Translations under genes and position numbers: made by a program
DNA from: an uncultured Collinsella sp.
GTDB taxonomy: Bacteria > Actinomycetota > Coriobacteriia > Coriobacteriales > Coriobacteriaceae
Length of the DNA stretch: 64,000 nt
Assembly (NCBI GenBank): GCA_902490405.1
Contig: CABUDS010000007.1
Coordinates: forward strand, 12,849-76,848
Direction of reading: 5' to 3'
Shown here: positions 7,369 to 15,513 of the stretch, in pieces
Numbering within the stretch: position 1 is the stretch's first letter
How the letters are laid out: every line of letters starts with the position of its first letter
Notes under the pieces: generated by a model
The model's input: the letters and a program-made list of their open reading frames with translations, nothing else
What the model was told of the DNA's origin: nothing
The model's database searches: none

Positions 7369-9213
7369 CTAACCCATGACCGACATGGTGAGCAGCACCG
7401 CAGCGACGCAGTACGCTACGCACGAGATCATGACGGCAATAACGTTCATGGCGGTGCCCGACGTGTTGAGGTCATGCTCGTCACGCCAGAACAGCACCAT
7501 CAGGTAAATCACGGCGCTCATGTTGCCAATCAGACAGACGATGGCCGCGATGTTAAAGCACCCGGTAAAGAGTTGCTCCTCAAACATGGACGCATCGGGG
7601 AACGCAGCGGTGCGCACCAGCTGGGCGCACAGGTAGGTCACGAGTGACAGAATCAGGCCCATGCCCGTGCTCTGGAAGAAGAACCCCAGATACGGCTTGG
7701 GCTCATCGTCGTGACCGTCATACTCCAGGAAGTAGTTCTTGACGAACGACACCATGCGCGAGGCCGCCAGCAGCACGAGCGGCATGGCGCACATGGGGAA
7801 CACCACCAGATGCGCGGAGCCGAGCGCCGTTCCCAGCACGGTCGCCATGATGCACGACGCGATGCCCCATACAACAACCCAGTACTGGCGATGCACGAAC
7901 CAGCTGAGCACGTTCGTCGAGTCGTCCGACGCGCTATCGCCCGAGCCGACACCGGCGATCTGCAGGTCCTCCTGATGCTCCTCGGCAATAACGTCCATGG
8001 CGTCGTCGAAGGTTACGATACCCAGGATATGACGGTTCTCGTCGCAGACAGGGATGGCAACCAGGTCGTACTTGGTCATCTCGTCCGTTACGTCTTCCTG
8101 GTCCTCGTCGGGCGACACATAGACCAGGTCGCGATAGGCCAGCTGACCCAGCGTGGCGTCGCGGTCGGCTACGATCAGCGTTCGCAGCGAAAGCACACCG
8201 GTCAGCATGCCGCTCGGATCCTCGGTATAGACGTAGTAGACGCTCTCGAAGTCCTCGTCGAGCTCGCGAATCGCCTCGATGGCGTCACCGACCGTTGCCG
8301 TGGCAGGCAGGGAGACAAACTCCGAGGTCATGATGCGGCCGGCGGTGTTGTCCTCATACCCCAGCAGGTTACGAATCGCCTTCTCCTCCTTGACGCCCAT
8401 CAGGCGCAGGAGCTTCTCGGCCTTCTCGTAATCAAGCTCGTCGATCAGGTCGGCAGCGTCGTCCGGGTCCATCATGGCCAGCATCGACGATGCGTCCGTG
8501 TCGGACAGGCCCTCGAGCATCTCGGTCATAAGCTCGTCGTCATCGAACTCCGAGATAGCTTCGGCTGCCTGGGCGGTATCGAGCTGCGCAAACACCTGCG
8601 CACGCAGACGCGGGTCGAGCTGCTCGATAATGTCGGCGATGTCGGCAGGGTGCAGCTCGCCGAGCGTCTTGTGCGACACCGAGAGTTGAATGTTCTTGGT
8701 CGAGCGGTCGAGCAGGTCCATGTAGGACCAAGCGATGATGTCCTCACTGAGCGGCTTGCCCAGGTGCTTCATAAAGCCTTCGACGATATGCTCGAGCGCG
8801 GGGCTGATGGCGCGTAGCAGACCGCGAGCACCGACCTCGGCGCCCAGCAGGCGCAGCTGGTTTTCGCCCGACATGGAAAACTTGATGTCGTTGACGCGCA
8901 CGACCTTCATGCCCTGCGTGTCGACAATCTGCTTGTTGAGCACGTCGCGGGCAAGCAGGAGTTCGGTCGGCTGCAGGTACGAAAAACGGATTTCGGTGGC
9001 CGACGTCTTAAGGTGTACACCCGTCTCGTCGATACGGTCGACCCATTTGCGCCAGCTGATCATAAACGGCGTCTTGCCGGGACCGCGGAACGCGAGCGAC
9101 GTCACGTGCGGAAAAACTTCGCCGGTAGCAATACCAAAATCGTTGACCACGCCGAGCTTTTCGCCGTCGACGTCCAAGACCGGCAATTTGAGCATCTCAC
9201 TCAGATAATTCAA
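7369..9213 (-). CDS. MgtE-like protein: PRC-barrel, MgtE N-domain, CBS pair and divergent membrane domain
   Basis: A 614-residue protein. Residues about 7-130 look like paired PRC-barrel-type beta domains. About 188-290 is an MgtE intracellular N-domain (LHPADIADIIEQL, then GYEDNTAGRIMT), and 295-412 is a CBS pair. Residues 445-612 hold about five membrane helices. The soluble part matches the Mg2+ sensor of MgtE channels, but the membrane part lacks the pore-forming Gly-rich (GGNAG-type) sequence expected in MgtE. It may therefore regulate the adjacent NRMT-like transporter instead of being a channel; this is inference. The start appears to be TTG at 9211-9213, five bases after GGGGAG; an ATG six codons later is an alternative. 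Confidence 0.78.
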   Translation of the reverse strand: MNYLSEMLKLPVLDVDGEKLGVVNDFGIATGEVFPHVTSLAFRGPGKTPFMISWRKWVDRIDETGVHLKTSATEIRFSYLQPTELLLARDVLNKQIVDTQGMKVVRVNDIKFSMSGENQLRLLGAEVGARGLLRAISPALEHIVEGFMKHLGKPLSEDIIAWSYMDLLDRSTKNIQLSVSHKTLGELHPADIADIIEQLDPRLRAQVFAQLDTAQAAEAISEFDDDELMTEMLEGLSDTDASSMLAMMDPDDAADLIDELDYEKAEKLLRLMGVKEEKAIRNLLGYEDNTAGRIMTSEFVSLPATATVGDAIEAIRELDEDFESVYYVYTEDPSGMLTGVLSLRTLIVADRDATLGQLAYRDLVYVSPDEDQEDVTDEMTKYDLVAIPVCDENRHILGIVTFDDAMDVIAEEHQEDLQIAGVGSGDSASDDSTNVLSWFVHRQYWVVVWGIASCIMATVLGTALGSAHLVVFPMCAMPLVLLAASRMVSFVKNYFLEYDGHDDEPKPYLGFFFQSTGMGLILSLVTYLCAQLVRTAAFPDASMFEEQLFTGCFNIAAIVCLIGNMSAVIYLMVLFWRDEHDLNTSGTAMNVIAVMISCVAYCVAAVLLTMSVMG

Positions 9214-9541
9214 TGGTGCTCCCCATCATTATTCCCCCGGACGCGGCCGCGCGCGCGGCGTCCGGGGGCTTCTGGATATGTATACGCATGCGCGGGCGGC
9301 ACGCCGCTCGACGCTTACACCCCGTGCATGCGCAAAAAGCACCTGCATGGGGTCATCGACTGTATGGTCGAGGTTTGGATTTCACCTGTAACCTTTCTCT
9401 TGACCCTCATTAACCGCAGTAACTATAGCATCAGCATCGCCCTGCGGCATCGAATTTATGCGCTGCACATTGCAGGCATACCAAACGCTGACGCATCCGT
9501 GACATAGCCATTGGGGACGTTCTTAAACGACTACCCAATGA
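9214..9541 (-). promoter_or_regulatory. Long structured leader of the MgtE-like/NRMT operon
   Basis: These 328 bases hold no gene. On the minus strand a TATAGT -10-like hexamer is followed by about 200 bases with several potential stems: a CCCC-TGCA / TGCA-GGGG hairpin around a GCTTTTTGCG loop, and a perfect 11-bp CCCCCGGACGC / GCGTCCGGGGG hairpin (9234-9268) ending about 15 bases before the ribosome binding site. No U-run follows that hairpin, so translational control is more likely than termination. Mg2+ operons often have such leaders, but the conserved M-box sequence blocks were not recognised. The far end (9508-9540) is a GGGGAC-family repeat. Confidence 0.4.
9508..9540. repeat. GGGGAC-family palindromic repeat, copy 1
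   Basis: CATTGGGGACGTTCTTAAAC followed by GACTACCCAATG. It abuts the stop codon of the deacetylase-like gene. The same GTTTAAGAACGTCCCCAATG block occurs at the 3' ends of two more genes (near 18000 and 21640). Confidence 0.7.
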
Positions 9542-10948
9542 CTACTCTGTGGTGTCATCGTCCTCGGCAAGTTGGGGGAACACGGCGTCCTTGGGCATGG
9601 TGACCTTCGTCAGCGAGGTGTGCTTTTTGCTCAGCGACGTGTCCGTCTTAACCAGGTCGCTGAGCGTCACGATCTTGTAGCCGTCGGCAATGAGGCCGTC
9701 GATAATCTGCGGCAGCGCCTCGAGCGTCTGCTCGGCGCATTCGTCTCTATCGGTGAACAGCACGATATTGCCCGGCGTCACCGAATCGAGCACCGTTGAG
9801 ACCTGCTCGTCGGCACCGTTGAGCAGCCAGTCGCCCGAGTCGATATTCCACGAGACCACGGCGGAGACCAGGTCCATCGCATCAATCCAGTTTTGCTCGT
9901 CAAAGGCAGCGTAGGGAGCACGCAGCAGCATCGTCTTCACGCCGGTCGCCGACTTAATCGCATCGGTGCCTTTCGTGATCTGCTCGCGTACCGCCTCACG
10001 GTCCTGACCCTTGAGCGAATCGTCGCTGTAGCTGTTGGATCCGATTTCGCACCCGGCATCGACAATCGCCTTGGCCGTAGCAGGCGAGGCCTCGGCCGCA
10101 TCGCCCGACAGGAAGAACGTCGCGGTGACGCCCTTTTCCTTGAGTACCTGCAAAATCTGCTTGGTCGCGCCGCTCGGACCCTCGTCAAACGTCAGCGCCA
10201 CGTACTTTTTGTTGCCCTTGGGCGCCACGCTGGCGCACGCAACGACGCAATCGGTGGCGGGCACAACCTCGCCGCGGTCCTGCGTCTTGCCCGACTGCTC
10301 ACCAACCCACACCTCGGAGCGGCCCTGGACACCCCACGTCTGCACATACTCTATGGCGCCCGTGCCCTCGACCTTGAGCTTGGGCTCGATAACCGTAGCC
10401 TGAATCTCGTGCTTCTCGTAGGTGTTACGGCCATCCTTGACCGTCACCTTCTCGCCGCCCTCAAGTTCGCGGCTATCCCATTTGCCCTGCTTCACGCGCT
10501 TGCCGTCGACCTTCACCGACAGCTTTTCGCCCCCATGGCGCTTGAGCACGCTGTCATCGACGGCCAGTAGGTCGCCTGCGTCGTAGGTGTCAGTCAACTC
10601 CTGGTCGTCTATGAGATTCTGCAGCGTAGAGCCCACGCGCACCGCGGTCTTCTGGCCGTTGAGTTCCACGTCCACGCTGCGGTTGACGTAGCCCACGACG
10701 GCAGCGATAAACAGCACGAGTGCGCAACCCACGGCGATGAGCGCATAGGGCAGGCGAGACGAACGACGGGGCGTACGGCTGTTGCCGATGCGCGCGCTGC
10801 GATCGCTAAAGCCGCGGCTATGGTTGAGGTACATCGCGCCGGGCTTACGGTGACGCTTGCGCTGACCGCTGGGCAGCTGCCCCAGATCGCGGCGCGCCGT
10901 CGGACGCGTACCCGAACGCCCGTTTAAGTTGGATCCGTTTTGGCGCAT
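9542..10948 (-). CDS. Membrane-anchored polysaccharide deacetylase-like protein with degenerate active site
   Basis: A 468-residue protein: basic cytoplasmic tail (1-67), one membrane helix (68-88), a beta-rich region with two G5/DUF348-like stretches (90-200), and a NodB-type carbohydrate esterase domain (about 245-445). NodB enzymes use a metal bound by Asp-His-His. Here motif 1 is TFDEGPS (metal Asp replaced by Glu), motif 2 is GSNSYSDDS in place of the usual His-x3-His pattern, and the late Leu-x-His motif reads VLFTD. RAPY and IDSGDW are kept. It may be a non-catalytic wall-binding protein. Start supported by GGAGGG before the ATG. Confidence 0.8.
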   Translation of the reverse strand: MRQNGSNLNGRSGTRPTARRDLGQLPSGQRKRHRKPGAMYLNHSRGFSDRSARIGNSRTPRRSSRLPYALIAVGCALVLFIAAVVGYVNRSVDVELNGQKTAVRVGSTLQNLIDDQELTDTYDAGDLLAVDDSVLKRHGGEKLSVKVDGKRVKQGKWDSRELEGGEKVTVKDGRNTYEKHEIQATVIEPKLKVEGTGAIEYVQTWGVQGRSEVWVGEQSGKTQDRGEVVPATDCVVACASVAPKGNKKYVALTFDEGPSGATKQILQVLKEKGVTATFFLSGDAAEASPATAKAIVDAGCEIGSNSYSDDSLKGQDREAVREQITKGTDAIKSATGVKTMLLRAPYAAFDEQNWIDAMDLVSAVVSWNIDSGDWLLNGADEQVSTVLDSVTPGNIVLFTDRDECAEQTLEALPQIIDGLIADGYKIVTLSDLVKTDTSLSKKHTSLTKVTMPKDAVFPQLAEDDDTTE

Positions 10949-10969
10949 ATGCCCTCCCCCATAAACACA

Positions 10970-10999
10970 GCAAGCCGGAGCAACAGGTCTCCGGCTTGC
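10970..10999 (-). terminator. Hairpin after the PRC-barrel gene
   Basis: A perfect 11-bp stem, GCAAGCCGGAG / CTCCGGCTTGC, lies 21 bases after the PRC-barrel stop codon and 21 bases before the deacetylase start. The following tract is only moderately T-rich, so termination may be partial. Confidence 0.55.
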
Positions 11000-11020
11000 C
11001 TCCCATCATTTGGTACGTCG

Positions 11021-11776
11021 CTATTTTGTAGCTTTTGACGAGCCTCCGCTCGCCTTTTGGTATTCGTCCTTAAAGGCCTTGAACATGCCGCGCGTCTTGC
11101 CGAGCTGCTTGCCCAGTGCGCGACTGCCCTTGTCCACGGCAACCGACCCCTTGTCGTCGAGCACCTTGGCGCCCTTTTTGACCTTATCGCCCACCACGAC
11201 GCTGGCCTCGGCGGCCTTGGCAGCCGCACCGCCCGAATACCCGAGCGACTTGACCTCGTCCGAGACGACCATCGCGCCGTTCTCGTAGCCGCGCAGCATC
11301 GTCGGCGGCACCTGCGTGTCGCCCACCAGCACGCTCGAAGCGGCACCGGCGGTCACATAGAATGCCTGTACGATGCCCGAGCGTGGCTTGAACTCAACGT
11401 CCGAGCAGTAGCCCACGACATCGCCCGATTCCGTGCGCACGTCCATACCAACCCAGATGATGCAATCGTCTAGGTTGATATCGAGGCGCTTGGCCGCGGC
11501 GGCATCGTAGGTGCCCTTGACGTCGTCGACCGCGACGGCACCCTCATAGACGCCGATGGCATCGAGCGCCACAAAGCGGTCGGGGCGCTCGATCATACCC
11601 GCGATATCGGACTGGCGGACCATAAAGCCCACCACGCGCGTGCCGCCCGGGGTAAAGACGGGAAAGTGAATCTTGCCGAGCTTTTTAGGGCTGCGCGGCG
11701 TGCCGTCCTTTTTGGTGCGCTTGTCTTCGGCAGGTTTGCGATAAACCTTGACGCCGACAAAATCCCCTGCGCGCAT
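11021..11776 (-). CDS. PRC-barrel domain protein
   Basis: A 251-residue soluble protein of unknown function. Residues 1-165 form two PRC-barrel-like beta modules (GKIHFPVFTPGGTRVVGFMV and the later DVVGYCSDVEFKPRSG). The C-terminal third is Lys/Ala/Gly-rich and basic. PRC-barrel modules occur in ribosome maturation factors, photosynthetic reaction centres and many uncharacterised actinobacterial proteins; no more specific role can be read. The ATG overlaps the stop of the upstream YtxH-like gene (TAATG), implying translational coupling and a shared, probably envelope-related task. Confidence 0.75.
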   Translation of the reverse strand: MRAGDFVGVKVYRKPAEDKRTKKDGTPRSPKKLGKIHFPVFTPGGTRVVGFMVRQSDIAGMIERPDRFVALDAIGVYEGAVAVDDVKGTYDAAAAKRLDINLDDCIIWVGMDVRTESGDVVGYCSDVEFKPRSGIVQAFYVTAGAASSVLVGDTQVPPTMLRGYENGAMVVSDEVKSLGYSGGAAAKAAEASVVVGDKVKKGAKVLDDKGSVAVDKGSRALGKQLGKTRGMFKAFKDEYQKASGGSSKATK

Positions 11777-12165
11777 TATGCCTCGGTCGAGGGCTCCGTG
11801 GCCTCGGTGTCGGCCTCAGCGACGTTCTCGACCACGACGTCGGCAGCGGGCGTCACGTTGCCGCCCGAGATGGCGTCGTTGAGCTGCTCGCGAAGCTGGT
11901 CCATGCGCTCGCGGGCCAGGTCAACCTTGGCGCGCAGGTCATCGGTCTTGGCGTCGACCATCGGACCAAAGTCGTTGACCGCGGCACGAGCCTCCTCGGC
12001 ACTGTGCTCGTAGGTGTCACGCATGTTGTCCCAGGCATCGTTGGCGATATCGGCGGCCATGGCGCGGGTCTCGGCACCCGAGCGCGGGGCCAGAGCAACG
12101 CCGATGATAGCGCCGGCGGCAGCACCAAAGAGCGCACCGGAGACAAAGCTGAAAGTCTTTCCCAT
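11776..12165 (-). CDS. YtxH-like small membrane protein
   Basis: A 129-residue protein with an N-terminal glycine/alanine-rich hydrophobic segment (FSFVSGALFGAAAGAIIGVALAPRSG without charges until the Arg), followed by a long amphipathic, probably coiled-coil region (about 35-100) and an acidic Glu/Ala tail. This is the YtxH pattern, found in general-stress membrane proteins of Gram-positive bacteria. The ATG at 12163-12165 lies six bases after AGGAGAGGA; an in-frame ATG two codons earlier is less well spaced. It is coupled to the PRC-barrel gene downstream. Confidence 0.78.
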   Translation of the reverse strand: MGKTFSFVSGALFGAAAGAIIGVALAPRSGAETRAMAADIANDAWDNMRDTYEHSAEEARAAVNDFGPMVDAKTDDLRAKVDLARERMDQLREQLNDAISGGNVTPAADVVVENVAEADTEATEPSTEA

Positions 12166-12301
12166 GATCATTCCTCTCCTGCGGGCACCTCGATGCCCAC
12201 CGTTTGAATGCTGTCCATTATACCCGCAGCGCAACACTTGCCGTCACGCTCATCTGCGTACGGTAAAGGCGCAGGTACATGATGGTGATAAGCGAGTGAG
12301 C

Positions 12302-13135
12302 CTACTCCTGAGGCGCAACCGGCATGGCCACCGTGGCGGCCGGGTCTTCGCCGGCGCCATCGACGAGCGGCAGGCTGCCCTCGTGCGCCGAGCCGGACGG
12401 AGCCGTTGCCGCACCGCCAAAGACGGCCGCGGAGGCCTCGTGGTTCTCGACGACCGCGCCCTCGGTATCGATTGGCATCTGCGGCTCGTCGTCAAAGCTC
12501 GGGACGCCTTGGGGCTCCGCAGACTCGGGCTCAGCAGGCGCCTCGGCAACGGGCTCAGCGCCGGCGTCGGCAGGAGCGTCGTCCTCGGACGCATCCTCGG
12601 CCACGTCCTCGCCGTTCGCGACGGCGACGGCCTCGTGCGGATCTTTGCCCTCGGCCTCGGCACGCATGCCCAGCACCAGGTTGCGCAGACCCGCGACCGT
12701 GCCTTCCACGTCGGGGGCCGGCTGATCGGCGTGCAGGTACGCCCAGTCCATCATAAAGGTCGCCGACGACAGCGCGCCAATGGCCAGCGCGTCGTCGGGA
12801 CACGAAAGCTCGACCTCAAAGACACGCTCGTCATGCTCGCTCACGCGCGTGCGACCGCACGAGATGCTGCCGGCAAGACCGGTCTCGTTCATGAGCTCGA
12901 CCGTCACGTGCTCCAGCAGGTGGCAAAGCTCGGTCTGGCCCATGCAGTCCTGGAACTCGCGACCGGAATCGCCCAGGCACAGATGCTTGGCAATCGCGGG
13001 CACCAGGTAGTACACGCGCGCCGTGGCCTCGATGTCCTCCGAGGTCATGAGCGGCATGCCGGGGTTCACCAGCACATGCGCGCAGATCTTGTCCTCGCTG
13101 ACGGTGACCTTAAGGATGTTGAACAGGCCTGCCAT
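12302..13135 (-). CDS. Uncharacterised protein with acidic low-complexity C-terminus
   Basis: A 277-residue protein. Residues 1-155 look globular and contain an ELCHLLEHVTVELMNETG segment that faintly resembles the His-Val-Glu-Leu region of the N-terminal domain of cyanophycin synthetases. That similarity is recalled by eye and is weak. Residues 160-277 are low-complexity, rich in Ala, Glu, Asp and Pro, and probably disordered. Good AGGGGAGAG ribosome binding site. The gene lies 24 bases after the CNNM-type transporter and could be cotranscribed. Function unknown. Confidence 0.65.
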   Translation of the reverse strand: MAGLFNILKVTVSEDKICAHVLVNPGMPLMTSEDIEATARVYYLVPAIAKHLCLGDSGREFQDCMGQTELCHLLEHVTVELMNETGLAGSISCGRTRVSEHDERVFEVELSCPDDALAIGALSSATFMMDWAYLHADQPAPDVEGTVAGLRNLVLGMRAEAEGKDPHEAVAVANGEDVAEDASEDDAPADAGAEPVAEAPAEPESAEPQGVPSFDDEPQMPIDTEGAVVENHEASAAVFGGAATAPSGSAHEGSLPLVDGAGEDPAATVAMPVAPQE

Positions 13136-13159
13136 AACTCTCCCCTACTCGTCCTTGCC

Positions 13160-14533
13160 CTACTCGTCGCCATCGTGCGGATCCACAGAGCCCGCACCCG
13201 ACGCCGCCGGCTTCTCTGCCGAAGACTCGGAATCCTTCTTATCGGTTTCGGCCGGAGCGATCACGCGAATGAGCGAGATACGCTGGCCACGCATCGACTG
13301 TACCTTGAACTTGTACCCTGCGACCTCAAACACCTCTCCGATGTCGGGCACCGAGTCGCAAAGCTCCAAAATCCAGCCGGCGATGGTCTCATAATCATCG
13401 CTTTCCTCGAGCGGCCAACCAAGCTCAATCGCGTCATCGCACGAAAAACGCCCATCGACGAGCCACTCACGGCGCGAGAGGCGCGTGAGGTACTTGTTGT
13501 CGGGATCGAACTCGTCCTCGATCTCGCCGACGATCTCCTCGACGATGTCCTCGATGGTGATGATGCCGGCCGTGCCGCCGTACTCGTCCACGACGACCAC
13601 AATCTGGTCGTGCGAAGTCTGCATCTCGGACAGCAGCGGCAGGATGTCCTTGGTGTCGGGCACAAAGGTGGCATCGCGCAAAAAGCCAGCGATGGGCTGG
13701 TCGCCCTTGCCGTCGAGCGCGGGCTGGATCAGGTCCTTGATGTGCGCGATGCCCGCGACGTTGTCGGGATCCTCGTGATAGACGGGGATGCGGCTGAAGC
13801 CGGTCTGGCGCATGGTGGACAACACGTCGGCGACCGTCTCGTCGTCCTCGCACATGGTGGTGTCCACGCGCGGCACCATGACCTCGCGGGCAACGGTGTC
13901 GCCCAGGTCAAAGATCTCGTGGATCATGCGCTTTTCCTCGTCGAGCAGGTCGTCCTGCTCCGAGACCATGTACTTGATTTCTTCCTCCGAGACGTTCTGG
14001 CGGTCATCGGCGCTCTTGATGCGCAGGATGCGGGCCAGGCCGTCGGAGCAGGCACCGGTCAGCCACACGAGCGGGCGGGCGATCTTTTGGAACACGGAGA
14101 GCGGTCCCACGACCTGTTTGGATACGCCCTCGGCGTTAGCAAGGCCGATGCGCTTGGGCACGAGCTCGCCGATCACGATGGACACAAAGGCGACCGCGAC
14201 GGTGATGATGACCGGCGCCAGGCCGCGCGCGATGGCGGAAAGCGGCGCGATGCCAAAGCTCATGAGCCATGTGGCGAGCGGGTCGGACAGGCTCGTCGAG
14301 GCGACGGCGGACGAGGCGAAGCCCACGAGCGTGATGGCGACCTGAATGGTGGCGAGCAGCTGGTCGGAATCGGCGGCAAGCTGGACGGCGCGCTCGGCGC
14401 GCTTATCGCCCTCCTCGGCATCGTGTTCCAACACGGCGCGCTTAGCCGTGGTGAGAGCCATCTCGGACATGGAGAAGTAGCCGTTGATAAGCGTTAAAAC
14501 GAGCGTGGTAATAAGGGAGATGGTTATGTCCAT
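13160..14533 (-). CDS. CNNM/CorC-type membrane protein with CBS pair (hemolysin family)
   Basis: A 457-residue protein with an N-terminal DUF21/CNNM membrane domain (about 1-190, including the helix-1 FSMSEMAL motif and IGELVPKRIGL), a CBS pair (about 205-340, with REVMVPRVD and VVDEYGGTAGIITIEDI) and a C-terminal CorC_HlyC domain (about 365-445). Proteins of this build act in Mg2+/Co2+ efflux or regulation of Mg2+ transport. Its closeness to the NRMT and MgtE-like genes (7 kb away) fits a role in Mg2+ balance. The ribosome binding site before the ATG is poor. Confidence 0.88.
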   Translation of the reverse strand: MDITISLITTLVLTLINGYFSMSEMALTTAKRAVLEHDAEEGDKRAERAVQLAADSDQLLATIQVAITLVGFASSAVASTSLSDPLATWLMSFGIAPLSAIARGLAPVIITVAVAFVSIVIGELVPKRIGLANAEGVSKQVVGPLSVFQKIARPLVWLTGACSDGLARILRIKSADDRQNVSEEEIKYMVSEQDDLLDEEKRMIHEIFDLGDTVAREVMVPRVDTTMCEDDETVADVLSTMRQTGFSRIPVYHEDPDNVAGIAHIKDLIQPALDGKGDQPIAGFLRDATFVPDTKDILPLLSEMQTSHDQIVVVVDEYGGTAGIITIEDIVEEIVGEIEDEFDPDNKYLTRLSRREWLVDGRFSCDDAIELGWPLEESDDYETIAGWILELCDSVPDIGEVFEVAGYKFKVQSMRGQRISLIRVIAPAETDKKDSESSAEKPAASGAGSVDPHDGDE

Positions 14534-14643
14534 CGGGAGTTTCTCGAACCTCCAAGATTCGGGACGTCAGGTCAAAACGTTGATGACGGATACGGCAATT
14601 GCACCGGCGCCCAAACGAGGACGCGGGCGCGCAGGCGTGGTCG

Positions 14644-15327
14644 CTAAATTACGAAGAGAATCACCGCCATGAACTGGAAGATGCTGCCGGCGAGCACCCA
14701 CAGGTGAAACACACTATGCAGATAGCGCATGTTTTTGGCGATGTAGAACGGCACGCCCACGGTATAGCACACGCCGCCGACAGCGAGCAGGGCAAGTGCC
14801 ACGGGGTTGAGCAGCGACACGAGCTCGGGCAGCTTAAAGACAACGAGCCAGCCCATCAGCAGGTAGACCAGGCCGCTTACCCAGTGCGGCTGGCGCTCGC
14901 GCATAAAGCACTCGAGGGCGATGCCGATAATGGCGATGGCCCATACGGCGAAGAACAGCGCAGCGCCGCCGTCGTTTGCGAGCGTGATGAGGCAAAACGG
15001 CGTATAGCTGCCGGCTATGAGCAGGTAGATGCAGCTGTGGTCGATGATGCGAAACACGCGCTTGACGCGCGCGGGTTGAATCGCATGGTAGAGCGTGGAG
15101 GCTAGGTATTCGAGGATGATGCTGACGCCATAGACAATTGCCGCGGCCATGTGGGCCGGGCCACCGCCGCGCAGTGCAGCGAATACGATCAGGAGCACCA
15201 GACCCGCAATACCCAGCAAGCAGCCGACACCATGGGTGACGGAGTTCATAATCTCCTCGCCCACCGTGTAGTGCGGAACGGCCGCGGCCTTGGGTCGCGG
15301 CTTGGAACTGTCGCTCGAATCGGACAT
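14644..15327 (-). CDS. Hemolysin III / PAQR-family membrane protein (TrhA-like)
   Basis: A 227-residue seven-helix protein of the hemolysin III (YqfA/TrhA, PAQR-like) family. It shows the family residues EEIMNSVTHGVGCLLG, STLYHA, IDHSCIYLLIAGSYTPF and the C-terminal HSVFHLWVLAGS, whose histidines would bind a metal. Function in bacteria is debated; a role in membrane lipid homeostasis has been proposed. The ATG at 15325-15327 is chosen because it follows GGAGG; the frame upstream would need a TTG start inside that site. Confidence 0.88.
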   Translation of the reverse strand: MSDSSDSSKPRPKAAAVPHYTVGEEIMNSVTHGVGCLLGIAGLVLLIVFAALRGGGPAHMAAAIVYGVSIILEYLASTLYHAIQPARVKRVFRIIDHSCIYLLIAGSYTPFCLITLANDGGAALFFAVWAIAIIGIALECFMRERQPHWVSGLVYLLMGWLVVFKLPELVSLLNPVALALLAVGGVCYTVGVPFYIAKNMRYLHSVFHLWVLAGSIFQFMAVILFVI

Positions 15328-15434
15328 GCCGGTTACATCCTCCAACGTAAAGAGTTCTCAACACTATATCAAAGCGTCTGGGTGCGTGCGAAATTTGCAC
15401 CATACGTGACCCTTTGTTTACCCATTCTTTGCCT

Positions 15435-15493
15435 GTTGACGCATCAACGGTGAACGTCCATAATGCGCTTGCATTAAATGTTGATGTATTAAC
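15435..15493 (+). promoter_or_regulatory. Promoter bracketed by two 14-bp operators (GTTGAYGYATYAAC)
   Basis: GTTGACGCATCAAC (15435-15448) and GTTGATGTATTAAC (15480-15493) are near-identical palindromes 45 bases apart, centre to centre. The first contains a TTGACG -35 (15437-15442); a CATAAT -10 (15459-15464) follows after 16 bases, and the second palindrome lies over the expected start site. This is the geometry of a repressed promoter for the hydrolase at 15514. The regulator is not identified. Confidence 0.6.
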
Positions 15494-15513
15494 ATCTTAT
15501 AGGAAAGCTTCTT

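Noticed and set aside
5852..7372. 506-codon open frame on the plus strand
   Set aside because: It is antisense to the NRMT-like gene; the His/Arg/Gln-rich product is typical of a shadow frame.
9214..9541. M-box (ykoK) magnesium riboswitch
   Set aside because: The conserved GTTAGGTGAGGCTCCT-like and 3' GCTAAAGC-like blocks were not found. GGTTACAGGTGAAATCC is only superficially similar, so the leader is left unassigned.
12014..14497. 827-codon open frame on the plus strand
   Set aside because: It is antisense to three well-supported minus-strand genes (YtxH-like, acidic-tail protein, CNNM-type) and its product is Arg/Gly/His/Val-rich without domains. High GC leaves antisense frames open.
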